Shown here: in pieces, positions 44,672 to 56,010 of the stretch
Position numbering within the stretch: the stretch's first letter is position 1
How the letters are laid out: each line of letters starts with the position of its first letter
NCBI GenBank assembly: GCA_016271365.2
Contig: CM028129.1
Location: 1,010,179,501-1,010,243,500, forward strand
From: Neoceratodus forsteri
Taxonomy: Eukaryota > Chordata > Ceratodontiformes > Ceratodontidae
DNA: 64,000 nt
Direction of reading: 5' to 3'
Program-made: the position numbers and the translations under genes
Notes under the pieces: model-generated
Told to the model about the DNA's origin: nothing
Database searches by the model: none
What the model saw: the letters and a program-made list of their open reading frames with translations, nothing else

Positions 44672-45972
44672 TCAAGTAATTTTTATTGTTCAGCATACTG
44701 CCATTACACAATTCTAAAATCTTAAATAAATTACAATAAAACCATTCTATTACATTCTGACAAATACAAAAATGCTAATTAAAATCATATGCATATAAAT
44801 AATTGGTTTCAATGTACACAATTAAAATTCTTTGTACATAGAACATCCTAACTGTAATATCATCTATTAAGGACATAAATATCAATAAGACGACTAAGTG
44901 TGTAGATATCAAAAATTTTGCAAGAGATTCCTGTATAATCTGTTTATATGAAGTAAAAAGATAGATTACTGTTTGGTTACGAGGGAGGCTGAGACCACCC
45001 AACAACTCACCCAAATATTTTCTTCTTTGAGCTACATAGAGAGGGCACAATAGAATGATGTGTTTTAAGTCATCAATAGTCATATTCCCGCATTTACAAT
45101 AGGTGGCGGTATCAGTCACTCTTTTTTGTCTATGAAGAATGTATTGAGCATTGTATGTTTCTGTCCGAAATCTAGTGTAAGCCCTTCTCATCTTAGGGCA
45201 GGTCAAGTGATTTAAATATGATTCAAATCCCCAACTGGTTTTCGATAATTGATACCCTGAGTGTAGTTTTAAAGAAAGTAACTCAGAGAATGATTTGTTT
45301 ATATCTATATCTCTTAATCTAGTTTTAACATTAAATCTGATTTCCTCCCAAGGTCTAAGGTGTATCCTAAGCCTAATGGCATTAATGTTTCCCTAATTAG
45401 CTGTATATATTGATGCTCAAAACCCAGGATAGCTAGATTAATTTCTTCCTCTATATACATCCTGGGGTAACATGATTCAGGAGGTAATAGTGTTTTGAGT
45501 AAAAACATAATTTGCCTCTCTTTTGTTAGAGATTGAATTGTTTGTTGGCCTAGTTCTAATCTAAGGATACAGTTAGGCGTGCCTGGTGGCAACATTGAAA
45601 TGTATCTATACAATTTAGTAAGTGCGGTTTCCACGGATTTTATATTGCTAAAGCCCCAGACTTCTGAGGCATAGGTTATACTAGATCTAATTTTTGCATT
45701 AATGACCTTTAGTGCCCCTTTGACGGAGGATCTACCCATTTTAGAGTTAAATATTTTAATTGCATTGGTTGCAGAAATCATTTTATTGTGAACTAATTCC
45801 AAGTGTGCCTTCCATGAGGAATTATTTTTAAATCTTACAACTAGGTAGTCGTAGTGATTTACTACGTCTGTCTTTTCTCCATTAAATTTAAATTGTAAAG
45901 TATTTTTTGGTTTGCTACCAAAGATTACTACATTTGTCTTGCTTAAATTAATCTTTAGTTTTCTCTGTTTGC
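44672..45972 (-). pseudogene. LINE ORF2 C-terminal half, unassigned clade
   Basis: On the minus strand a long open stretch (about 45970-45314) reads 'KQRKLKINLSKTNVVIFGSK', 'YDYLVVRFKNNSSWKAHLEL' and 'SITYASEVWGFSNI', the palm-thumb and C-terminal parts of a LINE reverse transcriptase. It ends in a Cys/His block, 'ATYCKCGNMTIDDLKHIILL' (about 45100-45040) then 'CPLY'. The set of motifs is unlike CR1, L2 or L1 in this window; R1/Ingi/Vingi-type elements are possible. Its upstream part lies at 48187-48440, separated by a CR1. The 3' UTR has 'tcaagtaatttttattgttc' near 44672. Confidence 0.7.
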
Positions 45973-45976
45973 ATAG

Positions 45977-48186
45977 AAACATAGAGGTTGACGGCAGATA
46001 AGGACCACAAGGCCCATCCAGTCTGCCCATTTTTTCTACCTTATGAATGTGCCACACACCTTTACACTGTCAATGACCTATCTATCCATATTCATCTGTA
46101 TTGCTCCCTTATGCCTATCCCATGCCTGTTTGAAGCTCTGCACTGTATTCATAGCCACTACTTCCTGAGGTAGGCCGTTCCATGCATCCACCACTCTTTC
46201 TGTGAAAAAGAATTTCCTCACATTCCCCCTTAATCGGCCTCCCTCTATTCTCATGCTGTGTCCTCTTGCCTTGCTATTTTTCTTATATTTAAACATGTTA
46301 GACTCTTTCACCTTGTTAATGCCCTTAAGGTGTTTGAATGTTTTGATCATATCACCTCTCTCTTTCCTTTGCTCAAGGGTATACATATTGAGCTCTGTTA
46401 ATCTGTCCTCATATGTCTTCTGATGCAGTCCCTGCACCATTTTGGTTGCCCTTCTCTGGACTGCCTCAATTTGGTTAATGTCCTTGTGAAGGTGTGGCCT
46501 CCAGTACTGCATGCAGTACTCCAGATGGGCCTAACTAGTGTCTTGTAAAGAGGGATTATTACCTTCCTCTTATGACTTGTGATACCCCTACTAATACACC
46601 CTAACATCCCCCTAGCCTTACCTACTGCTTTAGAGGTCTGCTTGGATGATTTCAGGTCATCGGTGATGATGATGCCCAAGTCTCTTTCTTCCTTTGTGAC
46701 TGCCAGCAACTCCCCTCCCAACCTATAGGTGGCTTCAGGGTTTCTCTTCCCTATGCACATGATCTTGCACTTCTTTGCAATAAATCCCAGTTGCCACTCT
46801 TCTGATCATTTTGCTAGTTTATCCAGATTTCTTCTCATTCTGCCCACCCCATCTGGATCATCTACTCTGTTGCAGATCTTGGTGTCATCTACAAACAGAC
46901 AAGCCTTACCCTCTAGTCCATCTGCAATGTCACTAATGAAGATATTGAAGAGGACTGGCCCCAGGACTGATCCCTGAGGTACCCCACTTGTGACTTGCAT
47001 CTCTTCTGACTGTATACTATTTACCACCATTCTCTGTTTTCTGTCCGCAACCAGTTTGCCACCCAATTGACCAACTGACCCACCCGCCTACCCAGCTTAT
47101 TTATCAATCTTCTATGTGAACAGTGTCGAAGCATTGCTGAAGTCAAGGTAGGCGATATTAACTGCTCCCTTTGGTCCACCTTCTGGTTACCCAGTCAAAG
47201 AAATCTATGAGATTAGTTTGACAGGACCTTCCTTTGTAAACCCATGCTGCCTTGGATCCTGTGCCCCATGGATTCCAGGTGTTGCACTATCCTTTCCTTA
47301 AGGAGTGCCTCCATAATCCGCGGCCCACTACTGAGGTAAGACTGACTGGCCTGTAGTTCCCTGCCTCCTCCCTGCTACCACTCTTGTGGAGCGGGATCAC
47401 ATGAGCCCTTCTCCAGTCTTCTGGGACTCTCCTGTGCTCAGAGACTCACTAAACAGTTATGTTAATGGCTCTGCTAGTTCCACCCTTAGCTCCTTAAGTA
47501 CCCTGGGATGTATGCCATCAGGTCCCATTGCCTTGTCCACCCTGGAGCTTAGCGAGCTCTTGTAGGACCCTTTCTTTTGTGAAGGGAGTAGTGCTCACCT
47601 CCCTCCCCCCTGCGTCCATGGTGCTGAGCTGTGGGCCCTGCCCTACCTTCTCTTCAGTAAATACTGAGCAAAAGTATCTATTTAGGATAGATGCTTTTAC
47701 AGGGTCCTCCTCCTCACATGCCCCCTTTTCTTCTTTGAGCTTAGCAATACCCCCTCTGGACTTTCACTAATGTATCTATAGAAAGTCTTGTCACCTTATT
47801 TTACTGTTCCTGCTAGTGTGTCCTCAGTTTGGGACTTTGCCTGCCTTACTGCCATCCCTGCTTCCCTTAGGGCAGTTTGGTATGCCCCCCTATCTTCATC
47901 CTGCTGTGTTCACTTATATTTCCTGAAGGTCAGCCTTTTGGCTCTGACCTTTTCTGCTACTATATTTGAGAATCAAAGTGGTTTCCTTCTTCTTTTGCAC
48001 TTCCTTTTCTGTCTAACACAGTGGGATGTTGCTTCAAGTATTGCATCCTGAATGCTTGCCCACTTTGCCTGTACCCCCTCACCTGTGTTTCTTTTTGCCA
48101 GGGCTAGCTTAACTCTGTTGGCCATCTTATCAATGTCAGCTCCTCTGAAGTCCCATATTTTTGCCTTGGAGTGGGATGATTTAGAT
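45977..48186 (-). pseudogene. CR1 LINE, 5'-truncated, inserted in another LINE
   Basis: The 3' tail is at 45977-46035 with 'tttctatg'-type octamer and 'gtctgccc'. On the minus strand the ORF2 has 'RAKRLTFRKYK' (about 47960-47930), 'KAMGPDGIHPRVLKEL'-like sequence (about 47545-47490), 'TSGVPQGSVLGPVLFNIF' (46995-46940), then 'LFVDDTKICNRV' (about 46900-46865) where the catalytic FADD has become FVDD. After this come 'GFIAKKCKIMCIGKRNPEAT'-like and 'HTFTRTLTKLRQSREGQPKW' frames with shifts. It is very close in sequence to the 9743-11511 CR1. 'atag' at 45973-45976 and 48187-48190 is a likely 4-bp target duplication. Confidence 0.88.
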
Positions 48187-48440
48187 ATAGTGTCTCAAAA
48201 TATGTGAGCTTCCTTTTAAGGACCAAGGCAGAAGTCGAGAGAAGCACTAAGTCATTTGCATAAGCTAGAGTATCTACTCTATGATGGGATATTTTCAGAG
48301 CATGAAAATCAAGGTCTATTAGTTGGGCCAGAATGTCATGATATAGAGTCTTAAATGAAGCCTTGTTGTGTGGTAGTAACTATTGGAATTTATAATATGA
48401 GGGGGACTTTTAATTGTTTTGCAGTGCAATTGTAATACAT
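48187..48440 (-). pseudogene. LINE reverse transcriptase core, continuation of 44672-45972
   Basis: On the minus strand this reads 'HHRVDTLAYANDLVLLSTSA' (48290-48230), a variant of the catalytic YADD box (second residue A kept, first Asp changed to Asn), then 'LTYFETL' at the very edge. When the CR1 and one 'atag' are removed, 'LTYFETL' runs in frame into 'CKQRKLKINLSKTNVVIFG'. Before this region lie 'SFKTLYHDILAQLIDLDFHA' words. The 5' boundary is uncertain. Confidence 0.75.
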
Positions 48441-49204
48441 TTAGCCCAACAACCAATAGTTTTTTTAATTAAAGATTAATTTAGTATATATTTTAGAAAG
48501 ACGTTACAAGATTTGTTTAATAATTTTTAATTTTTAAAAATTTTTTAAGGGAGCCAGGTGTTTTATTTGTTATAAGTTATAGTTGAAAGACTTCACAAAC
48601 ATCTAGCTAAAGTGATGTTTTGTGACAGAGGATCCCAAGCCTGGTTGGCAATCTCTGTGCCTTTTTGCTCCACACTTGTTTTTGTGTAGCAGAACTGGTG
48701 GCCCAAGTGATAGCTACTAGTATGATTCACTATCAGGAAGCCCAGTACAGCCTATCTGGTGATCCCTATGCCACCAATTAAGATCAGATTGTGAAATTTG
48801 AAGCACACATGCCCCATTAAAAAAGAGAAAATTTTTCAACTGGCACATTGAAATTAACTTGGTCCATGGAGACAGCCATTGAGGGTGCTGTTTACTGCAG
48901 GATTATATGTGTGTGTACTGTACATGTATGTGGTGTGGATGCTGTGCTAGTTGAATTATTGTATGACTTTGTTAGATTAATAATGTTAGTTTGATAGGAT
49001 TGTTGGAGTTATGAATTGTATTGAGTTGATAAAGTATTAGTGTTTCTATGGTAGTTAGGCATAAATTAAGAAGGTAAACATGATGTATTCTCATGGGGGG
49101 ATGGACTGCAGTGAGGAAAGCAGGAGGGAGCAGTAAGAGTGGGACTAGCACTGCTGGCTCCCATTGGTGGCCACCCTGAAACAATATGGCTTACTGGAAG
49201 AATT
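48441..49204. other. Unclassified interval
   Basis: AT-rich sequence with a ~30-bp T/A run at 48525-48550. No element recognised. Confidence 0.35.
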
Positions 49205-49904
49205 AGTTCAAGATGACTGCACTGGCAAGGAAACAGCAGTTGGTACCCACATGGGGATGGCTTAATCCAGCATATACATGCTAGAGAGGAGGAGTTCAGG
49301 TACTTCCAGAAGGATGATAAAGCACATCCTAGTCATAGATGACTCTATAGTTAGAGGGACAAAGAGGCTGGTGTGCAACTCCAACCAGGAGGATGTATTT
49401 ATTCTGTGTCACCCAGGGATGATTAACAGACAGGTAATTTCCCAGTTGGAGAGGCTGGCCAAGCAGGGGACAGGAAGAAAGGCATTGTAATACATCTAGG
49501 TACCAATTATCTGGCAAGTTGAAGTGAAGAACATGTTTAGGGTAGATATAAGGAATCAGGTAGCAAGCTGAGGCAGATGCAGATTTGGTAGCCTTCTTGG
49601 AGGTGCTTCTGGTGCCACATGCAGCACAGCACAGAAAGAAGAAAATAACTGAGTTCAACACATGGCTAAAAGGTTGGTGTGGTGAACAGGGGCTCCACTG
49701 CTCTGGGGACTATGGATCTTTCTGGGATGATAGCTGGCTTTTTGCCAAAGGATGACCCACATCTGAGCAGAGTGGTATTAGTGTTTTAGGACAAAAGGTA
49801 GATGTTACAATTATCAAGTTTTTATACTAGATCAGGGGAAGACAATAATCTAGTATAGGAAAGTTCACATACACTAAGGAATCCTGGATGGCTCCCAAAT
49901 AAAC
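49205..49904 (+). pseudogene. CR1 5' part: ORF1 esterase-like remnant, first copy
   Basis: Some CR1 ORF1 proteins contain a GDSL/SGNH esterase-like domain. Here 'IKHILVIDDSIVRGTKRLVC' (about 49316-49375) matches the block I motif 'VVGDSIVRG' (Gly changed to Asp), and 'ILCHPGMINRQVISQLERLA' follows. The same blocks recur about 1.1 kb downstream in the larger CR1, where the protein reads on. This copy ends at about 49904, where the CR1 5' UTR begins, so it is a separate, 3'-lacking fragment lying head to tail with the next. Confidence 0.7.
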
Positions 49905-52900
49905 AGTGAAGAAGAGAAAAAAGGGGAGTCAGGAAACTGCTGGGTTACAGTTTTAGCAGATTTACAGTCCACATACATAGCAACATGCATACGGAATTAG
50001 GAGGTTGGGATGGGCAGTTGATTAGCTGCAGAGGGATGTGGCTTGTCCATCTTCCACAGGGTGTTCTGGGAGGCTGTAGGATGCCAACTGTGCAGAAAGC
50101 TTGTGGTCCTCAGTGTTGAGTTAACTACCTTCAGGGTTAAAGTGCAGCACTTTCAAAGTTACTCAGTACAGGTTCCACTGGGAGTGGCAAGCTTGTTACC
50201 CCAACATACACCATATATTAGCACTGGGATGAAATGACTGGCATGGTTGGATCCCCAGAGGTTGCAGTTCAGAACTGTTTCACGATACTCTTGGAATAAG
50301 TTCAGAATTACTGTGCCAGCTAGGGGACAGCAGTTGAGACCCTGGTGAGGATTGCTTTATCCAGCACTGATACACTTGGGGGGAGGGTTGAGTCAGAGTC
50401 AGGAGGAACAGGAAATGTTTTCAAGTCATAGGGGATTCCATAGTTAACAGGATGAGAGTGCTGGTGTGCAGTTCAAACCAGGAGGAAATATCCAGTCTGT
50501 GTCCCCCAGGAGTGATCACAGACAGGATAAGCTCTTGTTTGGCATGGTTGACCAGTGCAGGGTGTGGAAAGCCAGGTGTTGTGATACACCTAGATAGCAA
50601 TGACTTGAGGTTTAGCAGTATAGAAGAGATGAAGGGCAGATACAGGTTTACATAGCAAGCTGAGGACAGTTGCAGATATGGTAGCATTTTTGAAGATGCT
50701 TCCAGTGCCCCATGCAGGAAAGAGTAGAAAGGATAACATAATAGCACTATTTATTACATGGCTAAAGGGCTGGTGTGATGAGGAGGGGATTTACTACTCG
50801 GTGGACTGGAGATCCTTCTGAGAATAAAGCTGGCTCCTCACAAAGGATGGCTTGCTTCTGAGCAAAGTGAAACCAGTATATTAGTACAGCAGCTAGATGT
50901 AACAATGAGCAAATGTTTCAAGCTAGGCAGGGGGGGTAGTGTAAGAGTACAGGAGAACCCACAGATACACAAAAGGAGCCAGGATGGCTCTCCCACATTA
51001 TGCAAGGGACAAGAGGAAAAATGAGGATGCAGGCAGGGGTAAATGCAGGAACAATGGGTTTTGAACAGTCACAGAGGATAGAAAGACCAGAGGGGAAAGG
51101 AAGGGCAGGTGGAGAGTAATATATACAAATGCAAGGAACTTAGGGAATGAAATGAATGAACTACATGCAATAGTGACTGCAGAGCAGACAGATATCATAG
51201 CTGTAATGAAAGTATGGGCTAACTAGAACAATTGCTGGGATGTAAATGTCCTGGGTTATGCCTTGTGTAGAAAGCACAGAGAAAATATCAAGGGAGGTAG
51301 TGAATATCAGGGAGTCCATAAGGGCCTTGGAGGATAAGCTACAGTATCTTGGGGGGAGGTTGTAAAATCAATACAGGTTCATTTGACTGAAGAAGGGAGT
51401 AGAAGACATATGATAGGAGTAGTCTATAGGCCTCCTCACCAGAAGACTTACATAGCCATTAAGCTAGGAAAGAAAATTAGGAAGGCAGTGAGCCAGGAAA
51501 GACTTTTGATCATGTGACTTCAGACTCCCAGACATAGACTGGGACAAAATGGAGGCAAGGAGCCAAAAAGGCCACAAGTTTGTAGAGGTTATGCAGGACT
51601 TTTTTTTCTCACCCAATGGATGTGGGAGGTAAACAAGAGGAAGCAATCATATACCTCATGTCCAGCCAGAACATTATCAGGAATATCAAGATTGAGGCAG
51701 CAGTTGAACAGATTGACCACAATACTTTAAAGTTCAACAGTGTGCTGGATTCCTAGAAACTGAATTCCAGCATAGTAGTCCCTGATTTTAGGAATACTGA
51801 TGGTGACAAAATGACAGAATTAATCAAAGATCAGCTCAAGAACATTTACAAGTCAGAGGAGGAAGGAAAAAAATGGGTAACAATAAAAGGAACAGTATTA
51901 GAGGTAGCCCATGCATATGTTAAATTTGTCAGTAAGGCAAGAAAACATAAACAGATAACTGAGGAATGGAAATAAGACCAACAGGCAAGTGTATCAGGGA
52001 AATCTAGAGAAAATGTTATCAAATTACGGAGTATTAAGTGGGTAAAGGACATAAATCAATACATTGTCTTTTGTAAACCATAGACTACTGTGGGGTACAA
52101 GTCGTAAATCCAATTCCAAAATATATCATACGGAGCCAGCAAATATTTGCCACAATTTCTGAAGTCCAGTAAACAATCTTTTTATTTTCCCCTATGTTTC
52201 ACTCGAATAAAGCTTGTTCACGGGGTTCATTCTATTTAAAAATCAAAAAGTTCCTTTTAGTTTTTTATACACACAAGTTTCAACAATTCAAATAGTTCAT
52301 CACAGCGTAAAAAATTGCTGTCCACACATTTGCAATCACTACTTACTCTAAGGTGACATCAACATACAATATATAGCTCTATAGGTTCTTGTTCATATTA
52401 TTCAATGTTCAACGAATCTACCTAAAGAAACACAGAACATTTTGTTATCCTGCCCATTGCATCAAAGAGTATTAAATCTTAAACTTATTCTCAAGGTATT
52501 CAGTAGTCTATACATTTATTGTTTATCACATATACATATGCGTTGATGTTAAATGCACCCTAATGTCCCCTTATACATGTTTAAAAATGTCAACTGCTCA
52601 TTAGTCTGAACCCACATACCTGTTGGGCACTCAAGTCGACAAAACATTTTATATTCAAATACATTTGTTCCTTGTGGTCTCTTAGTACCGCAAACTTAGG
52701 ACGCCAATCAAACCATAAAGGCCCAAAACAAATGGGCTTCTGGGTTCAGGCTAATGAGCAGTTGACATTTTTAAACATGTATAAGGGGGCACTAGGATGC
52801 ATTTAACATCAGCGCATATGTTTATATGATAAACGATAAATATATAGACTACTGAATATGTATAGAATAAGTTTAAGGTTTAATACTCTTTGATGCGATG

Positions 52901-55195
52901 GGAAGGATAACAAAACGTTCTGTGTTTCTTTAGGTAGATTCATTGAACATTGAATAATATGAACAAGAACCTGTAGAGATATATATTGTATGTTGATGGC
53001 ACCTTAGAGTAAGTAGTGATTGCAAACGTGTGGACAGCAATGTTTTACACTGAGATGAACTATTTGAATTTTTGAAACTTGTGTATATATAAAAAAACTA
53101 AAAGGAACTTTTTGATTTTTAAACAGAATGAACCCCATGAACAAGCTCTATTCGAGTGAAACATAAGGGAAAATAAAAAGATTGTTTACTGGACTTCAGA
53201 AATTGTGGTGAATATTTGCTGGCTCCTTATGATATATTTTATAATTGGATTTAAATCTAGAGAAAAGCAAGAAGCTTATTTGGAGTGCAAAAGCAAACAC
53301 CATCTTAAAGATAGCAGAAAGTGGTCAGGGAAAATTAATAGACCTTCTTCAGGAAAAAGACAAATGACAGCATAGACAGGATGAAGAAAGATGGAGAGAT
53401 TGTGGAGGAGGATGAGGGAAAGTGAACGTAAACCAGTACTGAACAGTTGGATAACATTTCAAAAGTACAGCTAGTCACAAATTAAAGATGGGATGCTTAT
53501 CTAAAGATAAAGTACTGAAGGGTCTACAGGATCTAAGGTTAAACAAGCCCTCAGGGCCTGATGGGATGCACCCAAGAGTTCTGAGGGAGACAAGACTGGC
53601 CCTGGCAGCATCCTTGCAATCTTATTTAATGAGTTACTGGCAATGGGCAAAGTGACAGTGAACTGGAGGTTGGCAAACATGGTCCCCATGAACAAGAGAG
53701 GGGTTAGGGAAATCCAGGAAATCACAGGCCAGTGAACCTGACATCTATAGCAGGCAATCTACTTGAGGCAATTACAGAGAATGGATAGTTGAATTCCTGG
53801 AAGAAAAAAATCTTATGGATAAAACTCAACATGGGTTCATGAGTGGCAGGTTATGTCAAATGAGCTTCACTGATTTTTTCAATTTGGTGACAAAAAAATG
53901 TTTGACAGGAGCCATGCAATCAACAACCTATACCTGGATTACAGTAAGGCCTTTGATTCAGTAAAATATAAAAATACACATATCCCAACCCTTGTCTCGG
54001 CATTTGTGTGCTGAGGTAGTTTGTTTCTGATTCAAGGCTGCATAGAAGGCTTATGAGACAAGTAGGGGACTTTGGACTAGGGGAGGGGTTATGTAGATAC
54101 ATTGGAAATTGGTTGACAAATAGGACACAGAGAGTCACCCAGAATGGTAAGTTTTCTGATGTCTGGGAGGTAACTAGGGGAAGTTCCTCATTGGTCTGTC
54201 CTTGGGGCTGCTACTCTTCAACACATGCATACTGTAAGTGAAGTCATAGTGGGGATACAAGGGAACATGAGTTTGCTGACCACACAAAATTATAGGACAG
54301 TGGATAGTGAGGAGGGAAATAGCAGCATGAAAAAGAATGTAGAGCGGATGGAGGAATAGTCCAGTATTTGGCAATGGAAATTCAGCGCAAGAAATGTAAA
54401 ATAATGCACATCAGCAGTAAAAATCCATATATGAATTACTGCATTAATTAGGTAAAAGTGGAGCACTCAAAAGAGGTGCGTGACCTGTGGGTGATAATAA
54501 TCACTTCACAATGCAGTAAATCATATGGGAAGGCAAACAAGATGTTGGGCTGCATTAGGCTGGATTTTACCAGTTGTGGGTGGGAGGAAATACTGCCACT
54601 GTACAGGTCACTGGTTCGATTACAGCTGGAGTATTGTGTGCATTTCTGGAGTGCACATCTTAGGAAGGCTAGAGCTAGGTTGGAAACTAACAGTGCAGGG
54701 AGATGACACTGATCCAGTGAGAGCAGGATAAGTCCCATGAGGAGAGACAGGAAAGTCTCAATGTGTAGTCTTCAGAGGGGAGGGAGAAGGGGGATATGAT
54801 GGAAACATACAAATAAATATATTTTACAGTACATACAAGGTTACATCAGGGTGAGCTACACAGAGCTGTTCATGTTAAGCAACAGTTTATTCACCAGGGT
54901 GCATAATCTCAAGCTGGGAGAGGAAATTCAAAAAGAATATGAGGAAATATTTTGTCACAGGGCAAGGGGTGGATGGGTGGAACAGTCTGCCCAACAAAGT
55001 AGTCAATGCTGGGACTATTGATGGATTCAAAACACAATGAGACAGCTTTGGGGGTAAACAGGAGCAAGATGGTGGTATAAGATAGGAAAGGCTCTGAGGG
55101 GAAGATTAACTCAGAGTAATACATTGTAGGATGACAGGGTAAACTTGATGAATTTATTGCATTTTTCTGTCCTTATTCTTCTATGCTTCTATGCC
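49905..55195 (+). mobile_element. Near full-length CR1 LINE, interrupted by a palindrome
   Basis: It starts with the CR1 5' UTR (49920-50200, also seen at 42140). Then comes the ORF1 esterase-like block 'VIGDSIVNRMRVLVCSSNQE' (50428-50485) and 'GVVIHLDSNDLRF' (50575-50615, the GTND-like block). A degraded endonuclease region (51150-51700) follows. After the insertion at 52014-53252, RT blocks include 'LNKPSGPDGMHPRVLRE'-like sequence (about 53540-53590), 'YRLDYSKAFDSVKY'-like (about 53930-53970), then 'GLCRYIGNWLTNRTQRV' (54089-54140) and 'YRSLVRLQLEYCVHFWSAHL' (54602-54660). The 3' end has 'ttctatgcttctatg' at about 55175-55195. Without the insert it is about 4.05 kb, close to full length. 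Many frameshifts and stops make it inactive. Confidence 0.8.
52014..53252. mobile_element. 1.24-kb Penelope-like palindrome with 14-bp target duplication
   Basis: 'aaatctagagaaaa' at 52000-52013 recurs at 53253-53266. Inside, two ~515-bp arms (52106-52620 and 52735-53252) are near-perfect inverted copies, joined by a loop of about 115 bp. A 92-bp unpaired tail (52014-52105) lies at the left. Both arms contain a decayed hammerhead-like core. On the plus strand at 53134-53162 it reads 'cccatgaacaagctctattc' then 'gagtgaaac'; on the minus strand it lies at about 52235-52205. Penelope-like elements are known for inverted pseudo-LTRs, tails, hammerhead motifs and variable target duplications. No polymerase or GIY-YIG domain is present. 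It is the best-preserved foldback in the window. Confidence 0.72.
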
Positions 55196-55814
55196 TTGAA
55201 AACTGCTGCGCTACGCAGACTTGCATAGTACTTAAGTATCTATTTTCTGCAATCTGCACCGCTGTACTTTCAAATCGGTTCTTGCCAGTCACGACCCTGG
55301 GTTGAGGCGATATTGCTGGGACAAGGCAGTTGTGGCCTTATTTGATTTTCAACCCTAGATCACAGTAGAATCAGCTAGGATTTTCTTCTCTTCCTCTTTT
55401 CCTGATTGATGAATGCTTTTACATTTTGGAGAGTGAAATCAAAAGGCAGAGACTTCATTTTCTTGTTTAATTCTTTTAGTTCTTTCTTTTGGAAAACTAT
55501 GACTCCATCACATCACAACCACTATTCATATATGACTGTACTTCAGAGTTTCATATTCAGCATCATCAAATGATGGAGATCTCTTTTTGACAACTAAAAG
55601 TGCAGAGATTTTCAAAAGGCCTTAGTTTGTCTAACTAGACCTATTAAAAGTCAAACGGCTCAGCATATTCTCTGCTTCTGATGATATTTGGGAAATTGGA
55701 ATATACTATTAGAAGAGTATGTGTGTTGGGGGGATGTAACAAAATGGATAAAATCAGGGAGATTCCCTGAAAATAGGGAGACTTGGATAGTATGGATTCT
55801 TTTTAAATAAGTAT
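55196..55814. other. Unclassified interval
   Basis: A moderately GC-rich start ('gctgcgctacgcagac' is a short palindrome near 55204), then AT-rich. No element recognised. Confidence 0.35.
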
Positions 55815-56010
55815 GGCCTAGAGTTTAGAGCAATGTTCTGTGAATGAGCTTAGTGCATCCAGCAGACCTGGGTTTGATTCCCACAACCTCTACTTGAATA
55901 GTGTGACTCTGAACAAGTCACTTACCCTCTTCAGTGCTCCCAGGTCACCCCAGTAAATGGGCCCTTGTGCCCAGTGGGCCTTACCAGGTTACCAAAGAAT
56001 AAAAAAAGTA
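55815..56010 (+). mobile_element. tRNA-derived SINE (family B), diverged copy
   Basis: B box 'gggtttgattcccac' at about 55870 and body 'ctctgaacaagtcacttacc', 'cagtgctcccaggtcacccc' and 'ttaccaggttacc' follow the order of 35826-36020. The A box is weaker. End is an A-rich tail near 56005. Confidence 0.7.

Noticed and set aside
49329..49661. 110-codon minus-strand frame
   Set aside because: It is antisense to the CR1 ORF1 esterase-like block, which has recognisable motifs in two copies.
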